A stretch of 64,000 bases of DNA from assembly GCF_051014685.1 (NCBI RefSeq), contig NW_027479761.1, positions 1 through 64,000 on the forward strand, written 5' to 3'. The notes below the pieces were generated by a model that was given only the letters and a program-made list of their open reading frames with translations, was not told the DNA's origin and ran no database searches. Shown here in pieces: positions 28,823 to 44,690 of this stretch. This DNA is from Ptiloglossa arizonensis (Eukaryota; Arthropoda; Insecta; Hymenoptera; Colletidae). Numbering within the stretch: position 1 is the first letter of the stretch; every line of letters begins with the position of its first letter. The position numbers were made by a program, and so were the translations under genes.

Positions 28823-31800
28823 GTATAACGTATAACGTATAACGTATAACGTATAACGTATAACGTATAACGTATAACGAATAACGTAAAACGTATAACG
28901 CATAACGTATAACGTATAACGTATTACGTATAACGTATAACGTATAACGTAAAACGTATAACGTATAACGTATAACGTATAACGTATAACGTATAACGTA
29001 TAACGTATAGCGTATAACGTATAACGTATAACGTATCACGAATAACGTAAAACGCATAACGTATATCGTACACCGTATAACGTATAGCGTATAACGTATA
29101 CCGTATCACGTATAATGTATTACGAATAACGTGTAACGTATAACGTGTAACGTATAACGTGTAACGTAAAACGTATAACGTATAACGTATAACGTATAAC
29201 GTATAACGTATAACGCATAACGAATAACGTAAAACGTATACCCTATGACGTATAACGTATAACGTATATCGTATAACGTATAACGTATAACGTATTACGT
29301 ATAACGTATGACGTGTAACGTATAACGTATAACGTATAACGTATAACGTATAACGTATAACGCATAACGTATAACCTATGACGTATAACGTATAACGTAT
29401 AACGTATAACGTATAACGTATAACGTATAACGTATAACGTATAACGTATAACGTATAACGTATAACGTATAACGTATAACGTATAACGTATAACGTATAA
29501 CGTATAACGTATAACGTATAACGTATAACGTTTAACGTATAACGTATAACGTTTAACGTATAACGTATAAAGTATAACGTATAACGTATAACGTATAACG
29601 TATAACGTATAACGTATAACGATAACGTATAACGTATAACGTATAACGTATAACGTATAACGTTTAACGTATAACGTATAACGTATAACGTATAACGTAT
29701 AAAGTATAACGTATAACGTATAACGTCTAACGTATAACGTATAACGTATAACGTATAACGTATAACGTATAACGTATAACGTATAACGTATAACGTATAA
29801 CGTATAACGTATAACGTATAACGTATAACGTATAACGTATAACGTATAACGTATAACGTATAACGTATAACGTATAACGTATAACGTTTAACGTATAACG
29901 TATAACGTATAACGTATAACGTATAACGTATAACGTATAACGTATAACGTAAAACGTATAACGCATAACGTATAACGTATAACGTATAACGTATAACGTA
30001 TAACGTATAACGTATAACGTATCACGAATAACGTAAAACGCATAACGTATATCGTACACCGTATAACGTATAGCGTATAATGTATACCGTATCACGTATA
30101 ATGTATTACGAATAACGTGTAACGTATAACGTGTAACGTATAACGTGTAACGTAAAACGTATAATGTAGAACGTATAACGTATTTATAACGTATATCGTA
30201 AAACGTATAACGTATAACGTATAACGTATAACGTATAACGTATAACGTATAACATATAACGTATAACGTATAACGTATAACGTATAACGTATAACGTATA
30301 AAGTATAACGTATAACGTATAACGTATAACCTATAACGTATAACGTATAACGTATAACGTATAACGTATAACGTATAACGTATAACGTATAACGTATAAC
30401 GTATAACGTATAACGTATAACGTATAACGTATAACGTATAACGTATAACGTATAACGTATAACGTATAACGTATAACGTATAACGTATAACGTATAACGT
30501 ATAACGTATAACGTATAACGTATAACGTATAACGTATAACGTATAACGTATAACGTATAACGTATAACGTACAGCGTATACCGTATCACGTATAATGTAT
30601 TACGAATAACGTGTAACGTATAACGTATAACGTATAACGTATAACGTATAACGTATAACGTATAATGTATAACGTATAACGTATAACGTATAACCTATGA
30701 CGTATAACGTATAACGTATAACGTATAACGTATCACGAATAACGTAAAACGCATAACGTATATCGTATACCGTATAACGTATAACGTATAACGTATAACG
30801 TATAACGTATAACGTATAACGTATAACATATAACGCATAACGTATATCGTATACCGTATAACGTATAACGTATAACGTATAACGTATAACGTATAACGTA
30901 TAACGTATAACGTATAACGTATAACGTATAACGTATAACGTATAACGCCTAACGAATAACGTGTAACGTATAACCTATGACGTATAACGTATAACGTATA
31001 ACGTATCACGTATATCGTATAACGTATAACGTATAACGTATAACGTATTACGTATAACGTATAACGTATAACGTATTACGTATAACGTATAACGTATAAC
31101 GTATAACGTATAACGTATAACGTATCACGAATAACGTAAAACGCATAACGTATATCGTATACCGTATAACGTATAACGTATAACGTATAACGTATAACGT
31201 ATATCGTATAACATATAACGTATAACGTATAACGTATAACATATAACGCATAACGTATATCGTATACCGTATAACGTATAACGTATAACGTATAACGTGT
31301 AACGTATGACGTATAACGTATAACGTATAACGTATAACGTATAACGTATAACGTATAACGTATAACGTCTAACGTATAACGTATAACGTAGAACGTATAA
31401 CGTATAACGTATAACGTATAACGTATAACGTATAACGTATAACGTATGACATATAACGTATAACGTATAACGTATAACATATAACGCATAACGTATATCG
31501 TATACCGTATAAGGTATAACGTATAACGTATAACGTATAACGTATGACGTATAACGTATAACGTATAAAGTATAACGTATAACGTATAACGTATAACGTA
31601 TAACGTATAACGTATAACGTATAACGTATAACGTATAACGTACAACGTATAACGTATAACGTATAACGTATAACGTCTAACGAATAACGTGTAACGTATA
31701 ACCTATGACGTATAACGTATAACGTATAACGTATCACGTATATCGTATAACGTATAACGTATAACGTATTACGTATAACGTATAACGTATAACGTATTAC

Positions 31801-32708
31801 GTATAACGTATAACGTATAACGTATAACGTATAACGTATAACGTATAACGTATAACGTATCACGAATAACATAAAACGCATAACGAATATCGTATACCGT
31901 ATAACGTAAAACGTATAACGTATAACGTATAACGTATAACGTATAACGTATAACATATAACGCATAACGTATATCGTATACCGTATAACGTATAACGTAT
32001 AACGTATAACGTATAACGTATGACGTATAACGTATAACGTATGACGTATAACGTATAACGTATAACGTATAACGCATAACAAATAACGTATAACGTATAA
32101 CCTATGACGTATAACGTATAACGTATAACGTATAACATATAACGCATAACGTAAATCGTATACCGTATAACGTATAACGTATAACGTATAACGTATAACG
32201 TATAACGTATAACGCCTAACGAATAACGTATAACGTATAACATATAACGTATAACGTATAACGTATAACGTATAACGTATAAAGAATAACGTATAACGTA
32301 TAACGTATAACCTATAACGTATAACGTATAACGTATAACGTATAACGTATAACGTATAACGTATAACGCCTAACGAATAACGTATAACGTATAACCTATG
32401 ACGTATAACGTATAACGTATAACGTATAACGTATAACGTATAACGAATAACGTAAAACGTATAACGCATAACGTATTATATAACGTATAACGTATAACGT
32501 ATAACGTATAACGTATAACGTATAACGCCTAACGAATAACGTATAACGTATAACATATAACGTATAACGTATAACGTATAACGTATAACGTATAAAGAAT
32601 AACGTATAACGTATAACGTATAACCTATAACGTATAACGTATAACGTATAACGTATAACGTATAACGTATAACGTATAACGCCTAACGAATAACATATAA
32701 CGTATAAC
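28692..32708. repeat. Super-repeat copy D2
   Basis: About 4,017 bp. It matches D1 at +4,955 then +4,941 on its left part and +4,017 on its right part. A private change is TATGACATATAAC near 31,447, where D1 and D3 have TATAACATATAAC. It ends with the 313-bp tandem pair (32,214 and 32,527). Confidence 0.8.
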
Positions 32709-35700
32709 CTATGACGTATAACGTATAACGTATAACGTATAACGTATAACGTATAACGAATAACGTAAAACGTATAACGCATAACGTATTATATAACGTA
32801 TAACGTATAACGTATAACGTATAACGTATAACCTATAACGTATAACGTATAACGTATAACGTATAACGTATAACGTATAACGTATAACGTATAACGAATA
32901 ACGTAAAACGTATAACGCATAACGTATAACGTATAACGTATTACGTATAACGTATAACGTATAACGTAAAACGTATAACGTATAACGTATAACGTATAAC
33001 GTATAACGTATAACGTATAACGTATAGCGTATAACGTATAACGTATAACGTATCACGAATAACGTAAAACGCATAACGTATATCGTACACCGTATAACGT
33101 ATAGCGTATAACGTATACCGTATCACGTATAATGTATTACGAATAACGTGTAACGTATAACGTGTAACGTATAACGTGTAACGTAAAACGTATAACGTAT
33201 AACGTATAACGTATAACGTATAACGTATAACGCATAACGAATAACGTAAAACGTATACCCTATGACGTATAACGTATAACGTATATCGTATAACGTATAA
33301 CGTATAACGTATTACGTATAACGTATGACGTGTAACGTATAACGTATAACGTATAACGTATAACGTATAACGTATAACGCATAACGTATAACCTATGACG
33401 TATAACGTATAACGTATAACGTATAACGTATAACGTATAACGTATAACGTATAACGTATAACGTATAACGTATAACGTATAACGTATAACGTATAACGTA
33501 TAACGTATAACGTATAACGTATAACGTATAACGTATAACGTATAACGTTTAACGTATAACGTATAACGTTTAACGTATAACGTATAAAGTATAACGTATA
33601 ACGTATAACGTATATCGTATAACGTATAACGTATAACGATAACGTATAACGTATAACGTATAACGTATAACGTATAACGTTTAACGTATAACGTATAACG
33701 TATAACGTATAACGTATAAAGTATAACGTATAACGTATAACGTCTAACGTATAACGTATAACGTATAACGTATAACGTATAACGTATAACGTATAACGTA
33801 TAACGTATAACGTATAACGTATAACGTATAACGTATAACGTATAACGTATAACGTATAACGTATAACGTATAACGTATAACGTATAACGTATAACGTATA
33901 ACGTTTAACGTATAACGTATAACGTATAACGTATAACGTATAACGTATAACGTATAACGTATAACGTAAAACGTATAACGCATAACGTATAACGTATAAC
34001 GTATAACGTATAACGTATAACGTATAACGTATAACGTATCACGAATAACGTAAAACGCATAACGTATATCGTACACCGTATAACGTATAGCGTATAATGT
34101 ATACCGTATCACGTATAATGTATTACGAATAACGTGTAACGTATAACGTGTAACGTATAACGTGTAACGTAAAACGTATAATGTAGAACGTATAACGTAT
34201 TTATAACGTATATCGTAAAACGTATAACGTATAACGTATAACGTATAACGTATAACGTATAACGTATAACATATAACGTATAACGTATAACGTATAACGT
34301 ATAACGTATAACGTATAAAGTATAACGTATAACGTATAACGTATAACCTATAACGTATAACGTATAACGTATAACGTATAACGTATAACGTATAACGTAT
34401 AACGTATAACGTATAACGTATAACGTATAACGTATAACGTATAACGTATAACGTATAACGTATAACGTATAACGTATAACGTATAACGTATAACGTATAA
34501 CGTATAACGTATAACGTATAACGTATAACGTATAACGTATAACGTATAACGTATAACGTATAACGTATAACGTATAACGTATAACGTATAACGTACAGCG
34601 TATACCGTATCACGTATAATGTATTACGAATAACGTGTAACGTATAACGTATAACGTATAACGTATAACGTATAACGTATAACGTATAATGTATAACGTA
34701 TAACGTATAACGTATAACCTATGACGTATAACGTATAACGTATAACGTATAACGTATCACGAATAACGTAAAACGCATAACGTATATCGTATACCGTATA
34801 ACGTATAACGTATAACGTATAACGTATAACGTATAACGTATAACGTATAACATATAACGCATAACGTATATCGTATACCGTATAACGTATAACGTATAAC
34901 GTATAACGTATAACGTATAACGTATAACGTATAACGTATAACGTATAACGTATAACGTATAACGTATAACGCCTAACGAATAACGTGTAACGTATAACCT
35001 ATGACGTATAACGTATAACGTATAACGTATCACGTATATCGTATAACGTATAACGTATAACGTATAACGTATTACGTATAACGTATAACGTATAACGTAT
35101 TACGTATAACGTATAACGTATAACGTATAACGTATAACGTATAACGTATCACGAATAACGTAAAACGCATAACGTATATCGTATACCGTATAACGTATAA
35201 CGTATAACGTATAACGTATAACGTATATCGTATAACATATAACGTATAACGTATAACGTATAACATATAACGCATAACGTATATCGTATACCGTATAACG
35301 TATAACGTATAACGTATAACGTGTAACGTATGACGTATAACGTATAACGTATAACGTATAACGTATAACGTATAACGTATAACGTATAACGTCTAACGTA
35401 TAACGTATAACGTAGAACGTATAACGTATAACGTATAACGTATAACGTATAACGTATAACGTATAACGTATAACATATAACGTATAACGTATAACGTATA
35501 ACATATAACGCATAACGTATATCGTATACCGTATAAGGTATAACGTATAACGTATAACGTATAACGTATGACGTATAACGTATAACGTATAAAGTATAAC
35601 GTATAACGTATAACGTATAACGTATAACGTCTAACGTATAACGTATAACGTATAACGTATAACGTATAACGTATAACGTATAACGTATAACGTATAACGT

Positions 35701-36592
35701 ATAACGTATAACGTATAACGTATAACGTATAACGTATAACGTATAACGTATAACGCCTAACGAATAACGTATAACGTATAACCTATGACGTATAACGTAT
35801 AACGTATAACGTATAACGTATATCGTATAACGTATAACGTATAACGTATTACGTATAACGTATAACGTATAACGTATAACGTATAACGTATAACGTATCA
35901 CGAATAACGTAAAACGCATAACGTATATCGTATACCGTATAATGTATAACGTATAACGTATAACGTATAACGTATAACGCATAACGAATAACGTATAACG
36001 TATAACCTATGACGTATAACGTATAACGTATAACGTATAACATATAACGCATAACGTATATCGTATACCGTATAACGTATAACGTATAACGTATAACGTA
36101 TAACGTATAACGTATAACGTATAACGTATAACGTACAACGTATAACGTATAACGTATAACGTATAACGTCTAACGAATAACGTGTAACGTATAACCTATG
36201 ACGTATAACGTATAACGTATAACGTATCACGTATATCGTATAACGTATAACGTATAACGTATTACGTATAACGTATAACGTATAACGTATTACGTATAAC
36301 GTATAACGTATAACGTATAACGTATAACGTATAACGTATAACGTATAACGTATCACGAATAACATAAAACGCATAACGAATATCGTATACCGTATAACGT
36401 AAAACGTATAACGTATAACGTATAACGTATAACGTATAACGTATAACATATAACGCATAACGTATATCGTATACCGTATAACGTATAACGTATAACGTAT
36501 AACGTATAACGTATGACGTATAACGTATAACGTATGACGTATAACGTATAACGTATAACGTATAACGCATAACGAATAACGTATAACGTATA
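32709..36592. repeat. Super-repeat copy D3
   Basis: Matches D2 at +4,017/+4,024 and D1 at +8,972/+8,965, then +8,510 after about 35,850. The drop is 455 bp (65 monomers), a whole-monomer loss relative to D1. Private changes include TATATCG near 33,613 and GCATAACGAATAACG near 36,566, where D1 and D2 have GCATAACAAATAACG. The copy runs into the C-prime interruption at its right end. Confidence 0.8.
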
Positions 36593-38720
36593 ACCTATGA
36601 CGTATAACGTATAACGTATAACGTATAACATATAACGCATAACGTAAATCGTATACCGTATAACGTATAACGTATAACGTATAACGTATAACGTATAACG
36701 TATAACGCCTAACGAATAACGTATAACGTATAACATATGACGTATAACGTATAACGTATAACGTATCACGTATATCGTATAACGTATAACGCATAACGTA
36801 TTACGTATAACGTATAACGTATAACGTATAACGTATAACGTATAACATATAACGTATAACGTATAACGTATAACGTAAATCGTATACCGTATAACGTATA
36901 ACGTATAACGTATAACGTATATCGTAAAACGTATAACGTATAACGTATAACGTATAACGTATAACGTATAACGTATAATGTATAACGTATACCGTATAAC
37001 GTATAACGTAAAACGTATAACGCATAACGTATAACGTATAACGTATAACGAATAACGTAAAACGTATAACGCATAACGTATATCGTATACCGTATAACGT
37101 AAAACGTATAACGTATAACGTATAACGTATAACGTATAACGTATAGCGTATAACGTATAACGTATAACGTATATCGTAAAACGTATAACGTATAACGTAT
37201 AACGTATAACGTATAACGTATAACGTAAAACGTATAATGCATAACGTATAACGTATACCGTATAACGTATAACGTATAACGTATAACGTATAAGGTATAA
37301 CGTATAACGTATAACGTACAATGTATAACGTATAACGTATGACGTAAAACGTATAACGCATAACGTATAACGTATAACGTATAACGTATAACCTATGACG
37401 TATAACGTATAACGTATAACGTATAACATATAACGCATAACGTAAATCGTATACCGTATAACGTATAACGTATAACGTATAACGTATAACGTATAACGTA
37501 TAACGCCTAACGAATAACGTATAACGTATAACATATGACGTATAACGTATAACGTATAACGTATCACGTATATCGTATAACGTATAACGCATAACGTATT
37601 ACGTATAACGTATAACGTATAACGTATAACGTATAACGTATAACATATAACGTATAACGTATAACGTATAACGTAAATCGTATACCGTATAACGTATAAC
37701 GTATAACGTATAACGTATATCGTAAAACGTATAACGTATAACGTATAACGTATAACGTATAACGTATAACGTATAACGTATAACGCATAACGTATAACGT
37801 ATGACGTATAACGTATAACGTATAACGTATAACGTATAACGTATAATGTATAACGTATAACGTATAACGTATAACGTATAACGTATAACGTATAACGTAT
37901 AACGTATAACGTATAACGTAGAACGTATAACATGTAACTTATAACGTATAACGTAGAACGTATAACATGTAACGTATAGCGTATAACGTATAACTTATAA
38001 CGTATAACGTATAACGTATAACGTATAACGTATAACGTATAACGTTTAACGTATAACGTATAACGTATAACGTATAACGTATAAAGTATAACGTATAACG
38101 TATAACGTATAACGTATAACGTATAACGTATAACGTATAACGTATAACGTATAACGTATAACGTATATCGTAAAACGTATAACGTATAACGTATAACGTA
38201 TAACGTATAACGTATAACGTATAATGTATAACGTATACCGTATAACGTATAACGTATAACGTATAACGTATAACGTATAACGTATAACGTATAACGTATC
38301 ACGAATAACGTAAAACGTATAACGCATAACGTATAACGTATAACGTGTAACGAAGAACGTATAACGAATGACGTAAAACGTATTACGTATTACATATTTC
38401 GTATAACGTATAACGTGTATCGTATAACTTATGACGTATAACTTATAACGTATGACGTATAACGTATAACTTGTAACGAAAAACGTATAACGAATAACGT
38501 AAAACGTATGACGCATTACATATTACATATAACGTATAACGCAAAACGTATAACGTATAACGTATAACGTATAACGTATAACGTATAACGTATAAAGTAT
38601 AACGTATAACGTATAACGTATAACGTATAACGTATAACGTATAACGTATAACGTATAACGTATAACGTATAACGTTTAACGTATAACGTATAACGTATAA
38701 CGTATAACGTATAACGTATA
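36593..38720. repeat. C-prime: displaced domain C segment between D-type flanks
   Basis: A D-type stretch (36,593 to about 36,980: CCTATGACG, AAATCG, ACATATGACG, GCATAACGTATTACG) recurs 798 bp later (37,391 to about 37,778). Between the two lies C-type sequence with GTACAATG at 37,317. After the second copy the C pattern resumes, up to cassette copy 6. The 798-bp offset is 114 monomers. The arrangement is a direct duplication whose two arms flank and join C-type sequence. Confidence 0.75.
38297..38548. repeat. Variant-dense cassette, copy 6
   Basis: Lies 17,252 bp after copy 5. It has the copy-1 type TATCACG and AAAAACGTATAACG and lacks the private TATTCCATATTTCG of copy 5, so it appears to derive from a copy-1-like ancestor and not directly from copy 5 as it stands. 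Confidence 0.85.
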
Positions 38721-40140
38721 ACGTATAACGTGTAACGTATAACGTATAACGTATAACGTATAACGTATAACGTTTAACGTATAACGTATAACGTATAACG
38801 TATAACGTATAACGTATATCGTATAACGTATAACGTATAACGTATTACGTATAACGTATAACGTATAACGTATAACGTATAACGTATAACGTATAACGTA
38901 TTACGTATAACGTATGACGTGTAACGTATAACGTATAACGTATAACGTATAACGTATAACGTATAACGCATAACGTATAACCTATGACGTATAACGTATA
39001 ACGTATAACGTATAACGTATAACGTATAACGTATAACATATAACGTATAACGTATAACGTATAACGTATAACGTATAAAGAATAACGTATAACGTATAAC
39101 GTATAACCTATAACGTATAACGTATAACGTATAACGTATAACGTATAACGTATAACGTATAACGCCTAACGAATAACGTATAACGTATAACCTATGACGT
39201 ATAACGTATAACGTATAACGTATAACGTATAACGAATAACGTAAAACGTATAACGCATAACGTATTATATAACGTATAACGTATAACGTATAACGTATAA
39301 CGTATAACCTATAACGTATAACGTATAACGTATAACGTATAACGTATAACGTATAACGTATAACGTATAACGAATAACGTAAAACGTATAACGCATAACG
39401 TATAACGTATAACGTATAACGTATAACGTATAACGTAAAACGTATAACGTATAACGTATAACGTATAACGTATAACGTATAACGTATAGCGTATAACGTA
39501 TAACGTATAACGTATCACGAATAACGTAAAACGCATAACGTATATCGTACACCGTATAACGTATAGCGTATAACGTATACCGTATCACGTATAATGTATT
39601 ACGAATAACGTGTAACGTATAACGTGTAACGTATAACGTGTAACGTAAAACGTATAACGTATAACGTATAACGTATAACGTATAACGTATAACGCATAAC
39701 GAATAACGTATAACGTATACCCTATGACGTATAACGTATAACGTATATCGTATAACGTATAACGTATAACGTATTACGTATAACGTATGACGTGTAACGT
39801 ATAACGTATAACGTATAACGTATAACGTATAACGTATAACGCATAACGTATAACCTATGACGTATAACGTATAACGTATAACGTATAACGTATAACGTAT
39901 AACGTATAACGTATAACGTATAACGTATAACGTATAACGTATAACGTATAACGTATAACGTATAACGTATAACGTATAACGTATAACGTATAACGTATAA
40001 CGTATAACGTATAACGTATAACGTATAACGTATAACGTTTAACGTATAACGTATAACGTATAACGTATAACGTATAACGTATAACGTATAACGTATAACG
40101 TATAACGTATAACGTATAACGTATAACGTATAACGTATAA

Positions 40141-41366
40141 CGCCTAACGAATAACGTGTAACTTATAACCTATGACGTATAACGTATAACGTATAACGTA
40201 TCACGTATATCGTATAACGTATAACGTATAACGTATAACGTATTACGTATAACGTATAACGTATAACGTATTACGTATAACGTATAACGTATAACGTATA
40301 ACGTATAACGTATAACGTATCACGAATAACGTAAAACGCATAACGTATATCGTATACCGTATAACGTATAACGTATAACGTATAACGTATAACGTATATC
40401 GTATAACATATAACGCATAACGTATAACGTATAACGTATAATGTATAACGAATAACGTATAACGTATAACCTATGACGTATAACGTATAACGTATAACGT
40501 ATAACGTATCTCGAATAACGTAAAACGTATAACGTATATCGTATACCGTATAACGTATAACATATAACGTATAACGTATAACGTATAACATATAACGCAT
40601 AACGTATATCGTATACCGTATAACGTATAACGTATAACGTATAACGTGTAACGTATGACGTATAACGTATAACGTATAACGAATAACGTATAACGTATAA
40701 CGTATAACGTATAACGTCTAACGTATAACGTATAACGTAGAACGTATAACGTATAACGTATAACGTATAACGTATAACGTATAACGTATAACGTATAACA
40801 TATAACGTATAACGTATAACGTATAACATATAACGCATAACGTATATCGTATACCGTATAACGTATAACGTATAACGTATAACGTATAACGTATAACGTA
40901 TAACGTATAACGTATAAAGTATAACGTATAACGTATAACGTATAACGTATAACGTCTAACGTATAACGTATAACGTATAACGTATAACGTATAACGTATA
41001 ACGTATAACGTATAACGTATAACGTATAACGTATAACGTATAACGTATAACGTATAACGTATAACGTATAACGTATAACGTATAACGCCTAACGAATAAC
41101 GTATAACGTATAACCTATGACGTATAACGTATAACGTATAACGTATAACGTATATCGTATAACGTATAACGTATAACGTATTACGTATAACGTATAACGT
41201 ATAACGTATAACGTATAACGTATAACGTATCACGAATAACGTAAAACGCATAACGTATATCGTATACCGTATAATGTATAACGTATAACGTATAACGTAT
41301 AACGTATAACGCATAACGAATAACGTATAACGTATAACCTATGACGTATAACGTATAACGTATAAC
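40141..41366. repeat. Block with CGCCTAA, AACTTATAACCTATGACG and TATCTCG units
   Basis: Marked by GTGTAACTTATAACC near 40,157 and TATCTCGAATAACG near 40,507. The same markers recur near 58,525 and 59,025, so about 0.5-1 kb is shared with 58.5-60.4 kb. The second version is longer, with additional TATCTCG units near 59,410 and 59,801. Confidence 0.65.
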
Positions 41367-44300
41367 GCCTAACGAATAACGTGTAACGTATAACCTATGA
41401 CGTATAACGTATAACGTATAACGTATCACGTATATCGTATAACGTATAACGTATAACGTATTACGTATAACGTATAACGTATAACGTATTACGTATAACG
41501 TATAACGTATAACGTATAACGTATAACGTATCACGTATCACGAATAACATAAAACGCATAACGAATATCGTATACCGTATAACGTAAAACGTATAACGTA
41601 TAACGTATAACGTATAACGTATAACATATAACGCATAACGTATATCGTATACCGTATAACGTATAACGTATAACGTATAACGTATAACGTATGACGTATA
41701 ACGTATAACATATGACGTATAACGTATAACGTATAACGTATCACGTATATCGTATAACGTATGACGCATAACGTATTACGTATAACGTATAACGTATAAC
41801 GTATAACGTATAACGTATAACGTATAACGTATAACGTATCACGAATAACGTAAAACGCATAACGTATATCGTATACCGTATAACGTATAACGTATAACGT
41901 ATAACGTATAACGTATAACGTATAACGTATAACGTATTACATATAACGCATAACGTATATCGTATACCGTATAACGTATAACGTATGACGTATAACGTAT
42001 AACGTATAACGTATAACGCCTAACGAATAACGTATAACGTATAACCTATGACGTATAACGTATAACGTATAACGTATCACGTATATCGTATAACGTATAA
42101 CTTATAACGTATTACGTATAACGTATAACGTATAACGTATAACGTATAACGTACAACGTATCACGAATAACGTAAAACGCATAACGTATATCGTATACCG
42201 TATAACGTATAACGTATAACGTATAACGTATAACGTATAACGTATAACGTATAACGTATAACGTATAACGCATAACGAATAACGTATAACGTATAACCTA
42301 TGACGTATACCGTATAACGTATAACGTATAACGTATAACGAATAACGAATAACGTAAAACGTATAACGCATAACGTATTATATAACGTATAACGTATAAC
42401 GTATAACGTATAACGTATAACGTATGGCGTACAACGTATACCGTATCACGTATAATGTATTACGAATAACGTGTAACGTACAACGTATAACGTATAACGT
42501 ATAACGTATAACGTATAACGTATAATGTATAACGTATAACGTATAACGTAAAACGTATAACGTATAACGTATAACGTATAACGTATAACGTATAACGTAT
42601 AACGTATAACGTATAACGTATAACGTACAACGTATACCGTATCACGTATAATGTATTACGAATAACGTGTAACGTATAACGTATAACGTATAACGTATAA
42701 CGTATAACGTATGTCGTATAACATATAACGCATAACGTATATCGTATACCGTATAACGTATAACGTATAACGTATAACGTATAACGTATAATGTATAACG
42801 TATAACGTATTACGTATAACGTATAACGTATAACGTATAACGTATAACGTATAACGTATCACGAATAACGTAAAACGCATAACGTAAATCGTATACCGTA
42901 TAACGTATAACGTATTACGTATAACGTATAACGTATAACGTATAACGTATAACGTATAACGTATAACGTATCACGAATAACGTTAAACGCATAACGTATA
43001 TCGTATACCGTATAACGTATAACGTATAACGTATAACGTATAACGTATAACGTATAACGCATAACGAATAACGTATAACGTATAACCTATGACGTATACC
43101 GTATAACGTATAACGTGTAACGTATAACGAATAACGTAAAACGTATAACGCATAACGTATTATATAAAGTATAACGTATAACGTATAACGTATAACGTAT
43201 AACGTATAACGTATGACGTACAACGTATACCGTATCACGTATAATGTATTACGAATAACGTGTAACGTATAACGTATAACGTATAACGTATAACGTATAA
43301 CGTATAACGTATAATGTATAACGTGTAACGTATAACGTATAACCTATGACGTATAACGTATAACGTATAACGTATAACGTATCACGAATAACGTAAAACG
43401 CATAACGTATATCGTATACCGTATAACGTATAACGTATAACGTATAACGTATAACGTATAACGTATAACGTATAACGTATAACGCATAACGAATACCGTA
43501 TAACGTATAACGTATAACGTGTAACGTATAACGTGTAACGTAAAACGTATAACGTATAACGTATTACGTATTACGTATAACGTATAACGTATAACGTATA
43601 ACGAATATCGTAAAACGTATAACGCATAACGTATAACGTATAACGTAAAACGAATAACGTAAAACGTAAAACGCATAACGTATATCGTATACCGTATAAC
43701 GTATAACGTATAACGTATAACGTATAACGTATAACGTATAACATATAACGCATAACGTATATCGTATACCGTATAACGTATAACGTATAACGCATAACGT
43801 ATAACGTATAACGTATAACGTATAACGTATAACGTATAACGTATAACGTATAACGTATAACGTATAACGCCTAACGAATAACGTGTAACGTATAACGTAT
43901 AACGTATAACCTATGACGTATAACGTATAACGTCTAACGTATAACGTATCACGAATAACGTAAACCGCATAACGTATATCGTATACCGTATAACGTATAA
44001 CGTATAACGTATAACGTATAACGTATAACGCATAACGAATAACGTATAACGTATAACCTATGACGTATAACCTATGACGTATAACGTATAACGTATAACG
44101 TATAACGTATAACGTATAACGTATAACGTATAACGTATAACGTATAACGTAAAACGTATAACGCATAACGTATAACGTATAACGTATAACGTATAACGTA
44201 TAACGTATAACGTATAACGTATCACGAATAACGTAAAACGCATAACGTATATCGTACACCGTATAACGTATAGCGTATAATGTATACCGTATCACGTATA

Positions 44301-44690
44301 ATGTATTACGAATAACGTGTAACGTATAACGTGTAACGTATAACGTGTAACGTAAGACGTATAAGGTAGAACGTATAACGTATTTATAACGTATATCGTA
44401 AAACGTATAACGTATAACGTATAACGTATAACGTATAACGCATAACGTATAACGTATAACATATAACGTATAACGTATAACGTATAACGTATAACGTATA
44501 AAGTATAACGTATAACGTATAACGTATAACCTATAACGTATAACGTATAACGTATAACGTATAACGTATAACGTATAACGTATAACGCCTAACGAATAAC
44601 GTATAACGTGTAACCTATGACGTATAACGTATAACGCATAACGTATAACGTATAACGAATAACGTAAGACGTATAACGCATAACGTATTA
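41367..44690. repeat. E block, copy E1 (full length)
   Basis: Runs from CGCCTAACGAATAACG (41,367) through a paired TATCACGTATCACG (about 41,528), AACTTATAACG (about 42,101), TATTATATAA (about 42,375), GCGTACAACG, GAATATCGTAAAACG, AAACCGCATAACG, a double CCTATGACG (about 44,057 and 44,071) and GTACACCG (44,254). It matches E4 at +19,100 bp over essentially its whole length and E2 at +3,862 then +3,150 bp. Confidence 0.75.

Larger units (their letters stand above)
21483..36592. repeat. Domain D: triplicated 4-5 kb super-repeat
   Basis: Long ordered variant strings recur at +4,955/+4,941 bp and then +4,017/+4,024 bp. Examples: GTACACCG at 24,113, 29,068 and 33,085, and again at 25,099, 30,054 and 34,071; GTACAGCG at 25,628, 30,569 and 34,593. 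Differences between copies are few single bases plus segment losses that are whole numbers of monomers. The domain opens with a perfect tract (21,483-21,738), then a 1,394-bp duplicated block. Confidence 0.85.
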
